NCBI RefSeq assembly: GCF_900607225.1
Contig: NZ_LR027842.1
Location: 2,582,284 to 2,646,283, forward strand
Direction of reading: 5' to 3'
Length of the DNA stretch: 64,000 nucleotides
Source of the DNA: [Pseudopropionibacterium] massiliense
GTDB lineage: Bacteria; Actinomycetota; Actinomycetes; Propionibacteriales; Propionibacteriaceae
Below are positions 56,764-64,000 of this stretch, piece after piece (the stretch's first letter is position 1; each line of letters starts with the position of its first letter). Below the pieces are notes generated by a model. That model saw only the letters and a program-made list of their open reading frames with translations. It ran no database searches and was not told the DNA's origin. Position numbers and translations under genes: made by a program.

Positions 56764-58241
56764 TCTTTTTTCCTGGCCCTTGCCTCGACGACCGCGGGAT
56801 GGACGTTGCCATCGCTCTCGGCCGCGGCCCGTGCGGCTTTTGATCCGGGACGGCGTGTCACGACCCAGTCGTCGACGTTGCGCTGCCGCCCCCTGGCCAC
56901 GGCGAGCCCCCCCACGGGGACGTCGTCGGTGACCGCGGAACCGGCGGCCACGAAGGCCCCGTCGGCGATGTCGACGGGCGCCACGAGCACAGAGTTCGAC
57001 CCGATGAAGGCGGAGTTCCCGACGTGGGTGGTGGATTTGTTGACGCCGTCGTAGTTGGCGAAGATCGTACCCGCCCCGATGTTGGCCCCGTCGCCGATGA
57101 CCGCGTCACCGACGTAGCTGAGGTGCGGCACCTTCGATCCCTCCCCGATGACCGCGTTCTTGGTCTCGACGAAGGCGCCGATCTTCCCGCCGGGACCGAG
57201 CTGGGTTCCGGGACGCAGGTAGGAGAACGGACCCACGTTGGCCCCGTCGCCGATGATCGCGAAGGACCCGTGGGAGCGGATCACGGTGGCGTTCTGACCC
57301 ACCTCGACGTCCTGGAGGGTGGTGTCCGGACCTATGACGGCACCGGATGCGATGGTGGTGGCTCCCTGGAGGATCACTCCGGGCATGAGAGTGACGTCCT
57401 GGCTGAGGTCGACGTCGACGTCGACCCACGTGTTGCGCGGGTCGATGACGGTCACTCCCTCCCGCATCCAGCGTTCCAGGATGCGACGGTTCAGTTCCTG
57501 GCTCATCCGGGTCAGCTGGACGCGGTCGTTGACGCCCTCGGTCTGCCACACGTCGTCGGTGATCAACGCCCCGACGGGACGGTCGAGGTCGTGGGCGTAA
57601 CGGAGGATGTCGGTGAGGTACTGCTCGCCCTGTGCGTTGTCGGTGCTCAGGTGGGCCAGGCCGTCGCGCAGGACGGCGGCGTCGAAGACGTAGATGCCGG
57701 AGTTGATCTCGCGGATCAGGAGCTGCTCGTCGGAGGCGTCGCGGTGTTCGACGATTCCGGTGACCTTTCCGCCGGTGCGCACGATCCGCCCGTAGCCCGT
57801 CGGGTCCTCCACCTCCGCGGTCAGCACCGTGACGGCGTTGCTCTCGGCGCGGTGGATGGAGACGAGTTTGCGGAGGGTCTTGCCCGTGAGCAGCGGCACA
57901 TCACCGTATGTGACGACCACCTCGCCCTCGAGGTCCGGCAGCTGCTCCAGTCCGCAGGCGACCGCGTGGCCGGTGCCCAGCTGTTGTTCCTGGACCGCGG
58001 TGGTCACGTTCTGGCTCAGCGATTCGAGGTGTTCCAGGACCTCGACGCGTTGGTGCCCGACCACGACCACGAGGTGCTGCGGGTTGAGCGCCGAGGCCGC
58101 CGAGACGGCGTAGCTGAGCATCGATTTGCCACACAGCTCGTGAAGCAGTTTGGAGTGACGCGATTTCATTCGTGTTCCACCACCGGCGGCCAGGACGATG
58201 ACCGCTGCGACGGGAGCCAGGTCGCTGTCAGGGATGGTCAA
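56760..58241 (-). CDS. glmU: Bifunctional GlmU (UDP-GlcNAc synthesis)
   Basis: A 493-residue enzyme: pyrophosphorylase domain (VLAAGGGTRMKSRHSKLLHEL, about 15-240) and C-terminal left-handed beta-helix acetyltransferase (about 260-460; hexapeptides, KNAVIGEGSKVPHLSYVGDA, ANIGAGTIFANYDGVNKSTT with acidic and His catalytic elements). The C-terminal 30 residues are disordered. It starts the glmU-prs-ldh run. Confidence 0.95.
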   Translation of the reverse strand: MTIPDSDLAPVAAVIVLAAGGGTRMKSRHSKLLHELCGKSMLSYAVSAASALNPQHLVVVVGHQRVEVLEHLESLSQNVTTAVQEQQLGTGHAVACGLEQLPDLEGEVVVTYGDVPLLTGKTLRKLVSIHRAESNAVTVLTAEVEDPTGYGRIVRTGGKVTGIVEHRDASDEQLLIREINSGIYVFDAAVLRDGLAHLSTDNAQGEQYLTDILRYAHDLDRPVGALITDDVWQTEGVNDRVQLTRMSQELNRRILERWMREGVTVIDPRNTWVDVDVDLSQDVTLMPGVILQGATTIASGAVIGPDTTLQDVEVGQNATVIRSHGSFAIIGDGANVGPFSYLRPGTQLGPGGKIGAFVETKNAVIGEGSKVPHLSYVGDAVIGDGANIGAGTIFANYDGVNKSTTHVGNSAFIGSNSVLVAPVDIADGAFVAAGSAVTDDVPVGGLAVARGRQRNVDDWVVTRRPGSKAARAAAESDGNVHPAVVEARARKKE

Positions 58242-58383
58242 GGCGGTTTCCTTCCCTTGGGTTCGCCGGGGCCTCCCCCGGACTCACGGTACGAAACTAC
58301 CAGTCGTGGGGCCTGCTGGCCCACCACCAGGCCGACCTGATCCACCGAAACGGTCAGGTCCGCTGACCCACTGTGTCGATACC

Positions 58384-59490
58384 ATGAAGTTCATGGTGAG
58401 ATTCAACACGGACCCCTTGGTCGCACCACTCACCACACAGGAAATCCAAGCACTGAAACAACGTCGCAGACAAGGCGAGTTCGGTCCCACGACGCATGGC
58501 CTTTACGTGGTGGGAGCCATCGGAGTGATCGCGCTCATTGGTGGACACATGCTCTGGACGACCGTGCAACTCATCGGGGTAATGGTCTCATCCGGAGATT
58601 CACCACGCCCCCTGTGGCAATCGTTTCTGCCGATCCTGATCATCATCGCGATCTGCGCCACGGCTCTGTTCATGGTGTTGCTGATCAGGGCATATCTGCG
58701 ACGGCAGCGCTCCTGGGTCTTGCTGGCGCGTTTCGCCGACGCCAACGGGATGCGGTTCGGGATCCGTTCGGCGGAGCCCCGGTATCCCGGGCTGCTCTTC
58801 AACGAGGGGCGTTCCCGGGCCTCGACCCTTCACATGTTCTCCCCGGCCGGAGTGCTGGCCGACGTCGGCGACTACAAGTACGTCACCGGCAGGGGCGATA
58901 ACAGGACCACCCACCACTGGCGTTTCGCCGCGTTCCGGCTGCCGCATCCCGTCCCGCACCTGCTGCTCGACGCCAAGGCAAACAACATGTGGATGCTGAC
59001 GAATCTTCCCAAGGCGTTCGCGTCCTCGCAGCGAATCAGCCTGGGGGAACCCTTCGACAGCCACTACCAGCTCTACGCCCCCGACGGTTACGGCCGCGAC
59101 GCCTTCCAGCTGCTGCCTCCCCACGTCATGGAGGCACTGCTGAACGCTCCCGCGGTCTACGACATCGAAATGGTCGACGACTGGCTGTTCTGCTACACCC
59201 AATCCCAGCAGGACCTGACGAACCCGGCCACCTGGCGCCTGCTGGAGATCATCGCGAACGGCGTGCTGGGTTCGCTCGCCCCGGTCGTCGGCCGCTACTC
59301 GGACTCACACCTGCCGGGGCAGGCGGCCGCCCCCGCCCTGTACGGCCCGGGAACCCCGGCGCTGGTGGCGCCGCTGGGCAGACGCCTCCGGAGCGGACCA
59401 AACCTGGGGCTGGCCCTCCTGATCGTCGGAGTCATCGGGGCCATCGGATTCTTCCTGTTCATCCAGATGACCTACATACTCGCCAGGTAG
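58384..59490 (+). CDS. Membrane protein, tandem paralogue A
   Basis: A 368-residue protein: N-terminal cytoplasmic ~35 residues, two membrane helices (about 40-95), a soluble domain (110-320; ARFADANGMRFGIRS, LPHPVPHLLLDAKANN, GEPFDSHYQLYAPDGYGRDAFQLLPPHVMEAL), and a C-terminal helix. The soluble domain, with its conserved FDSHYQLYAPDGYGRDAF, recalls DUF3137-like proteins. ATG 58384 or 58393 (the paralogue starts at the second). It is about two-thirds identical to the next gene. Confidence 0.78.
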   Translation: MKFMVRFNTDPLVAPLTTQEIQALKQRRRQGEFGPTTHGLYVVGAIGVIALIGGHMLWTTVQLIGVMVSSGDSPRPLWQSFLPILIIIAICATALFMVLLIRAYLRRQRSWVLLARFADANGMRFGIRSAEPRYPGLLFNEGRSRASTLHMFSPAGVLADVGDYKYVTGRGDNRTTHHWRFAAFRLPHPVPHLLLDAKANNMWMLTNLPKAFASSQRISLGEPFDSHYQLYAPDGYGRDAFQLLPPHVMEALLNAPAVYDIEMVDDWLFCYTQSQQDLTNPATWRLLEIIANGVLGSLAPVVGRYSDSHLPGQAAAPALYGPGTPALVAPLGRRLRSGPNLGLALLIVGVIGAIGFFLFIQMTYILAR

Positions 59491-59553
59491 CGGCGGGGCC
59501 GGGCCGGGGCCGGCCCTACCACGTGAGCCCTCGTCTGGTTAGCCTGAGGGTTC

Positions 59554-60615
59554 ATGGTGAGATTCAACACGGATCCCTTGGTGGCTCCCCTCGCCCCGCA
59601 GGAGTTGCAGGTCCTGAAACAGCGCCGCAGAAACGGCGAGTTCGGACCCCACAAGTCGTCCACGTGGCTTCTCGTGCTCATCTTCGTGGTCGCCTTCGTC
59701 TTGAGCGCCTTCAACTTCTTCATCGGCTTGCGATTCTCCAGATCCTCGAATCAGTTCCTGCTCTTCGCGCTCTTTTTCTGCGCAGTCCTCGTCACGATGG
59801 CCGTCACTGTCGTCAGGAACCTTTTGAAGGCTCGTCGGCGCCGGATGGACTGGGCCCTGCTGGCGCGTTTCGCCGACGCCAACGGGATGCGGTTCGGAAT
59901 CCGCTCGGCCGATCCCAACTACCCGGGGCTGCTTTTCAACAAGGGGCGTTCCCGGGCCTCCACCTTCCATCTGTTCTCCCCGACCGGGGTGCTGGCCGAT
60001 GCCGGCTGCTACGAATACACCACGGGTTCGGGCGAGGACAACACCACCCACCGCTGGCGTTTCGCCGCGTTCCGGCTGCCGCATCCCGTACCGCACCTGC
60101 TGCTCGACGCCAGGGCGAACAACGGCAGGTGGGGAACGAACCTGCCGGAGACCTTCGCGTCCTCGCAGCGCATCAGCCTGGGGGAACCCTTCGACAGCCA
60201 CTACCAGCTCTACGCCCCCGACGGTTACGGCCGCGACGCCTTCCAGCTGCTGCCGCCCCACGTCATGGAGGCCTTGCTGAACACCCGGGTGGTCTACGAC
60301 ATCGAAATGGTCGACGACTGGTTGTTCTGCTACACGGGTTCCGCCCAGGATCTGACGAACCCGGCCACCTGGCGCCTGCTGGAGACCATCGCGAACGGCG
60401 TGCTGGGTTCGCTCACCCCGGTCGTCGGCCGCTACAGCGATCCACGTGCGCTGGCCGGGGCTGCGGGGAACGCCGGTTACGGACCGGGATACCCCGTTCA
60501 GGTCGCGCCGGAGGGCAAACGGCTGCGGCGCGGGGTGAACATCTCGGTCTTCATCGTGTTCGCCGTCTTCCTGGCCTACATGATCCTGACCAGGTTCCTC
60601 GGGCTCCCCGGGTAG
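59554..60615 (+). CDS. Membrane protein, tandem paralogue B
   Basis: A 353-residue copy of the preceding gene, sharing long identical stretches in the soluble domain (ARFADANGMRFGIRSA, FDSHYQLYAPDGYGRDAFQL, VYDIEMVDDWLFCYT) but diverged in the membrane segments. GAGG lies 4-5 nt before the ATG. The two probably arose by tandem duplication and share a role, which is unknown. Confidence 0.78.
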   Translation: MVRFNTDPLVAPLAPQELQVLKQRRRNGEFGPHKSSTWLLVLIFVVAFVLSAFNFFIGLRFSRSSNQFLLFALFFCAVLVTMAVTVVRNLLKARRRRMDWALLARFADANGMRFGIRSADPNYPGLLFNKGRSRASTFHLFSPTGVLADAGCYEYTTGSGEDNTTHRWRFAAFRLPHPVPHLLLDARANNGRWGTNLPETFASSQRISLGEPFDSHYQLYAPDGYGRDAFQLLPPHVMEALLNTRVVYDIEMVDDWLFCYTGSAQDLTNPATWRLLETIANGVLGSLTPVVGRYSDPRALAGAAGNAGYGPGYPVQVAPEGKRLRRGVNISVFIVFAVFLAYMILTRFLGLPG

Positions 60616-60682
60616 GAGTCGAACCTACTTCGCTAGTCCTGATTCAAAGTCAGGCGGGCCCTGCCGGAAGACCAACCGGGGA
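60604..60682 (-). tRNA. tRNA-Gln (anticodon UUG)
   Basis: Acceptor TCCCCGG/CCGGGGA, D arm GGTC...GGCC, anticodon stem CCTGA/TCAGG around CTTTGAA (anticodon UUG), T arm GTAGG-TTCGACT-CCTAC, discriminator G. The variable region is 9 nt (ACTAGCGAA), longer than usual for glutamine, and only CC of CCA is encoded. A tRNA near glmU is common in actinobacteria, which supports the call. Confidence 0.8.
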
Positions 60683-60828
60683 ACGGCCCGAACCCCGGGC
60701 CGGTCGCAAGTCTAACGGAAAGAAGTGCTCGTTGGGTTTCCACATTCTCGCGTCGGCGTTGCGTTTCCGGAGGATCCGGCTCCGGTGTGTTCATGATTAC
60801 TGAAGGAGGATCGATCCGAGGAGGAGAC

Positions 60829-61389
60829 ATGGAGCGTTGTTTCGGCACGGGAGACCCGCTGTACGAGCGGTATCACGACACCGAGTGGGGACGCCCCCTT
60901 CCCGAGGATCCGGAGGAGTCGGCACTGCTCGAACGGCTCGTGCTGGAGGGCTTCCAGTCGGGGCTGAGCTGGATCACCGTGCTGCGCAAGCGTGATGCGT
61001 TCCGATCGGCCTTCGCGGGCTTTCACCCGGAGACGGTGGCGGGTTTCGGGGAGGAGGACGTCACCCGGTTGATGGCCGATTCCGGGATCATCCGCAACGA
61101 GCGGAAGATCCGGGCCGGCATCTTCAACGCCAGGGCCCTGGTCGCCCTGCACGTCGCGGGTGGACGTCTGGCGGACATCTTCGCCGAGCACGCCCCTCCT
61201 GAGTCGCCCCCGCCGAGAAGTCGCGATGAGATACCGACCCGGACGCCGGGCAGCGAGGCCCTCAGCAACCGGTTGAAGAACCTGGGGTTCCGTTTCGTCG
61301 GTCCGGTGACGCTGTACTCCACCATGCAGGCCATCGGGCTGGTCAACGACCACCTCGCATCGTGCTTGGTACGTGAGGCGAGGACATGA
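60829..61389 (+). CDS. tag: DNA-3-methyladenine glycosylase I (Tag)
   Basis: A 186-residue alkyladenine glycosylase: N-terminal RCFGTGDPLYERYHDTEWG (zinc Cys and His), catalytic region EGFQSGLSWITVLRKRDAFR, and the C-terminal zinc pair in VNDHLASCL. GGAGGAG lies 5 nt before the ATG, which decides the start over an upstream ATG. It repairs 3-methyladenine; a second, Mpg-type glycosylase is at 45650. Confidence 0.94.
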   Translation: MERCFGTGDPLYERYHDTEWGRPLPEDPEESALLERLVLEGFQSGLSWITVLRKRDAFRSAFAGFHPETVAGFGEEDVTRLMADSGIIRNERKIRAGIFNARALVALHVAGGRLADIFAEHAPPESPPPRSRDEIPTRTPGSEALSNRLKNLGFRFVGPVTLYSTMQAIGLVNDHLASCLVREART

Positions 61390-61449
61390 ACACCGGACCC
61401 CCGGGGCCCTTGTTTGGGTATCGCCCCGCGGATGCGGGAGACTGGAACC

Positions 61450-62112
61450 ATGCCAACGCCCGCCAGCACACGCGCCCGCCGTTCGCGAGTGCGCCTGAGC
61501 TCGGCGGAACGACGCGAACAGTTGCTCACCGTCGCCCGGGAGGTTTTCGCGGAGCGGGGTTTCGAGGGCACCTCCGTGGAGGAGATCGCCGCTCGGGCCG
61601 GGGTGTCGAAACCCGTGGTCTACGAACACTTCGGAGGCAAGGACGGCGCTTATCAGGCGGTGGTGGAGCGGGAGACCACCACACTGCACGCGGAGATCCG
61701 GGCAGCGCTGAACAAACCCGGCGCGGGTCCCCGGGAAACCCTCGAGCGCGGTGCCCTGGCTCTCCTCGACTACATCGACCGATGCCCGGATGGTTTCCGC
61801 ATCCTCTCACGCGACTCATCGCTGGCGAATCCGACCGGCTCCTTCACCTCCATCCTCAGCGAGATCGCCATCCAGGTGGAGGAGATCCTGGGGGCCGAGT
61901 TCGCCCGCCTGGGTCACGACCCGCGATACGCGCACCTGTATGCCCAGGCCCTGGTGGGGCTGGTCGCAATGACCGGCCAACAGTGGCTGGACAATCGCGA
62001 GCCGGAGCGGCTGGTGGTGGCCCGGCACCTTATCAACCTGGCCTGGAACGGGATGGCCAACCTGAAGGCCAGGCCGAAGCTTCTCGTTGAGTTCAAGGAC
62101 GGGCTGCGATGA
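61450..62112 (+). CDS. TetR-family transcriptional regulator
   Basis: A 220-residue repressor with N-terminal HTH (RREQLLTVAREVFAERGFEGTSVEEIAARAGVSKPVVYEHFGGKDG) and a helical effector domain. Start ATG 61450 (GGGAG 9 nt upstream). It lies 60 bp after tag on the same strand; what it regulates is not evident. The broken metallopeptidase gene follows. Confidence 0.9.
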   Translation: MPTPASTRARRSRVRLSSAERREQLLTVAREVFAERGFEGTSVEEIAARAGVSKPVVYEHFGGKDGAYQAVVERETTTLHAEIRAALNKPGAGPRETLERGALALLDYIDRCPDGFRILSRDSSLANPTGSFTSILSEIAIQVEEILGAEFARLGHDPRYAHLYAQALVGLVAMTGQQWLDNREPERLVVARHLINLAWNGMANLKARPKLLVEFKDGLR

Positions 62113-62228
62113 GCCAGCCGCGACGCCCGGCAGAGTGACGCAGCGATTCCTTCCGGTAGTGGATGATCCCGGAAGATGCGAACATTTTGTTGACAGTTGT
62201 CGTAACGGACTGAAGGAACAGAAGGACG

Positions 62229-62687
62229 ATGAGCGTTTCTGGCCCGGGTGGGCAGTGGCAGGCGGACCCGCGACCTACCTGGGGGCCTCAGCAAGGCCCC
62301 GGACAGGGCTGGGCTCCCATGTCCACGAATCCTTACTGGAATCCCCAAGGACCTCGCCCTCAGGCCCCACAGAGTTTCGGGTTCCAGTACGCTCCTCAGC
62401 ACCAGTACGCACCTCGGCCTCCGGTCCGCGGGGGCGGCAACAATGTACCGCTGGCACTCGGCGTCGTGCTCGGGGCGGTTGTGCTGGTTTCCTTTCTGGC
62501 GTTGCTGGCAGGCACCCTCCGCTCCCACGAGCCCACGGCGACGGTGCCGCACGAGACCTCCACCCGTCCCGGCAGCAACTCATCAGCCAGCACCGAGCCG
62601 ACCACGACCTCCAGAAGAACGCAGAAGTCTGCACCACCATCGTCCCAGCAGACCCCATCACCAGTACCCACCCCCACCACTATATAG
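62229..62687 (+). pseudogene. N-terminal half of a membrane metallopeptidase, split by an artefact
   Basis: A 152-codon segment: Pro/Gln-rich cytoplasmic start, one membrane helix (about 76-98; NNVPLALGVVLGAVVLVSFL), then a Ser/Thr/Pro linker. AAGGAC lies upstream of the ATG. It should continue into the zinc peptidase domain at 62858-63483, but noise sequence plus an Illumina adapter interrupt it at about 62688-62857, so the stop seen here is not biological. Confidence 0.85.
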
Positions 62688-62857
62688 CTGAGCAAGAAAG
62701 TAAAGAAGACTGATACGACCGACATATGTCAATAGACGATGTAGAAGAGGATCAACGCTAACGCGTGTAGTCTCTGTATATTTTTTTTTTTCAAGCAGAA
62801 GACGGCATACGAGATCCTCTCTGGTCTCGTGGGCTCGGAGATGTGTATAATAGTCAG
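62688..62857. other. Sequencing artefact: Illumina Nextera i7 adapter with poly-T and noise
   Basis: Positions 62792-62815 match the P7 flow-cell sequence (CAAGCAGAAGACGGCATACG... ), followed by index CCTCTCTG (62816-62823, Nextera N708), GTCTCGTGGGCTCGG (62824-62838) and AGATGTGTATAA with a degraded AGAGACAG tail (to 62857). Eleven T residues (62781-62791) and about 95 bases of low-complexity noise precede it. Read on the minus strand this is exactly a short-insert read running through the adapter into poly-A. It is not genomic. Confidence 0.97.
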
Positions 62858-63483
62858 ACCTCAGCTGGCCCGATCTGACCGGCTGCCCCAAGGCATCCCA
62901 CGCCGATTCCATGGCCGAGATGAAGAAGCAGGTGGAGGCAGGAATTGAGTGTGTGCAGAAAGCCTGGAAGCCGGTGTTCGAACGACTCGGGTATTCCACC
63001 CATTCGGTTCCTGTCTACTACTTCGAGGGCGACACAGCACACTCACCGTGTGGAAGTATGCAGGCTCCCGCCGTGTACTGTTCCGCCGATGGCGGCAGCC
63101 TGTACTTCGGCACCAAGCTGCTGACGGACAGCGTCGCAAGCGAGATCTGGATCAAACTCATGATCTTCCACGAGTACGGACATCACATCCAGAACCTCAG
63201 CAAGGTGCAGGCGGTCCGACACCAACTTCCCAGCGGCAACGAGACGGCGCGCCGGACAGAGATACAGGCCGAATGCTATGCGACAGGGATGCTGCGCAGC
63301 GACGACTCCTTCCAACTAACCCGGGCAAACTACGAAGAGGTTCGCAAGAGCATGCAGAGCTTCCTCGACGACGGCATCCACGGCAGCCCTGAGTCGCTGC
63401 TGTACTGGGGCATGCGGGGTTTCCACTCCGAGACCATCGGCGGGTGCAACACCTGGGTGGTGGGCTCGGAGAAGGTCAGGTGA
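62858..63483 (+). pseudogene. C-terminal zinc metallopeptidase domain, real end of the split gene
   Basis: Open in frame from 62858 (LSWPDLTGCPKASHADSMAE...) to the stop at 63483. The motif HEYGHHIQ (His-Glu...His) and a later Glu in EIQAECYATGML match the neutral zinc metallopeptidase (YpfJ/KPN_00555-type) family. An ATG at 62911 would be a false start. Together with 62229-62687 it forms one membrane-anchored peptidase of about 350-400 residues once the artefact is removed. Confidence 0.85.
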
Positions 63484-63966
63484 TCACCCGGAGGCAAGCA
63501 GCAGACGGCGAAGCATCGCCGCGAGATTGTCACGTTCATGGAGATCCCATCCGGCCAGCAGCGATTCCTCCAGTTCGACCAGCGTCCCGAGGGCCTCGTC
63601 GACGGCCCGGCGGCCGGCGGCGGTGAGCCCGATGAGGGCGGCTCGGCCGTCGCTCGGGTCGGCATGGCGGGTGACCAGCCCCCGGGCGCGAAGCCGGTCG
63701 ACCCGGTTGGTCATGGTCCCGGAGGTGACGTGGGTCTGCTGCAGCAGCTGGCCCGGGGACAGCCGGTAGGGCCTGCCGGCGCGCCGCAGTGCCGCCAGGA
63801 CATCGAACTCCCAGATCTCCAGGCCGTGTTCGGCGAAGCAGTATTTGCGCTCCGCGTCCAGGAGAGCCGCCAGCCGGTGGATCCGCGACCACACCCCCAT
63901 GGGGGATGTAGCGAGGTCGGGGCGTTCCCGGTGCCACGCGGCCATCACCTCGTCGACCTCGTCCAT
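63484..63966 (-). CDS. MarR-family transcriptional regulator
   Basis: A 160-residue regulator: WEFDVLAALRRAGRPYRLSPGQLLQQTHVTSGTMTNRVDRLRARGLV (HTH) and wing DPSDGRAALIGLTAAG. It is complete within the window, convergent with the metallopeptidase gene with no gap between the stops. Confidence 0.9.
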   Translation of the reverse strand: MDEVDEVMAAWHRERPDLATSPMGVWSRIHRLAALLDAERKYCFAEHGLEIWEFDVLAALRRAGRPYRLSPGQLLQQTHVTSGTMTNRVDRLRARGLVTRHADPSDGRAALIGLTAAGRRAVDEALGTLVELEESLLAGWDLHERDNLAAMLRRLLLASG

Positions 63967-64000
63967 CCCTGCTCCTTCAGCTCACGACCCGCGCACCCGA

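Noticed and set aside
62658-62999. Minus-strand open frame of 113 codons
   Set aside because: It is translated through the Illumina adapter and poly-T; not genomic coding sequence.

Overview
The window is high-GC actinobacterial DNA and most likely belongs to Propionibacteriaceae (an Arachnia-like organism). That family assignment is inference: it rests on the GC-rich third codon positions, leaderless or GTG starts, and the actinobacterial core order mfd / SurA-like lipoprotein / mazG ... eno / ftsB / DUF501 / ppx. No rRNA gene, phage, complete insertion sequence or CRISPR array was seen.

Layout. 1-880: non-coding, packed with inverted repeats, including a 64-bp perfect palindrome. 0.9-5.2 kb: secreted V8-like serine protease, P2-type cation ATPase and a divergent MarR regulator. 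5.8-8.4 kb: a membrane-anchored methyltransferase, then a class M sirtuin (SirTM) translationally coupled to a zinc-type macrodomain protein, an ADP-ribosylation writer/eraser pair. 8.5-11.4 kb: two-component system followed upstream by two DUF3060 lipoproteins. 11.6-18 kb: lipoate ligase-like protein, a large proline-rich membrane protein, an ABC exporter half-transporter and a PaiB-like protein. 18-25 kb: DUF4132 protein, M28 peptidase, phosphotransferase and purL. 25.6-30.1 kb: PfkB kinase, an odd class I tRNA with a UAA anticodon, ppx, DUF501, ftsB and eno. 30.3-32.6 kb: a Ro60-like TROVE gene (rsr) with a small HTH gene downstream and two tRNA-like non-coding RNA candidates (bacterial Y RNA, YrlA type) directly upstream. 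32.6-40.5 kb: mazG, a SurA-like lipoprotein, a frameshifted lipoprotein, mfd, an orphan VapB with a truncated VapC, pth and rplY. 41-50 kb: ferric-reductase-like protein, LysR/hydrolase/NTF2 cluster, phosphatase, Mpg glycosylase, YtrA-type GntR/ABC operon, SDR and Rrf2 genes. 50-58 kb: MacB-like ABC transporter facing a Crp-type regulator, then glmU-prs-ldh coupled by stop/start overlaps. 58-64 kb: two tandem paralogous membrane proteins, tRNA-Gln, tag, TetR, a zinc metallopeptidase and a MarR regulator.

Two points matter most to a reader. First, the metallopeptidase gene near 62.7-62.86 kb is split by an unambiguous Illumina/Nextera i7 adapter with a poly-T run (a read-through artefact), so the assembly there is chimeric and about 170 bp should not be treated as genome. 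Second, the rsr region carries what look like genuine Y RNA genes. RNA-B (32151-32297) shows a T arm, a closed acceptor-like hairpin and a D arm in permuted order, inside a 12-bp closing stem, ending about 40 nt before rsr.

A dispersed, two-armed palindromic repeat (about 150-195 bp, arms reading GGTTGAGCC...GTCGAAACCACC) recurs at 6.6, 17.8, 39.4, 40.7 and 47.0 kb, with a trace at 0.6 kb. One copy replaces most of a vapC toxin gene and another separates two paralogous permeases.
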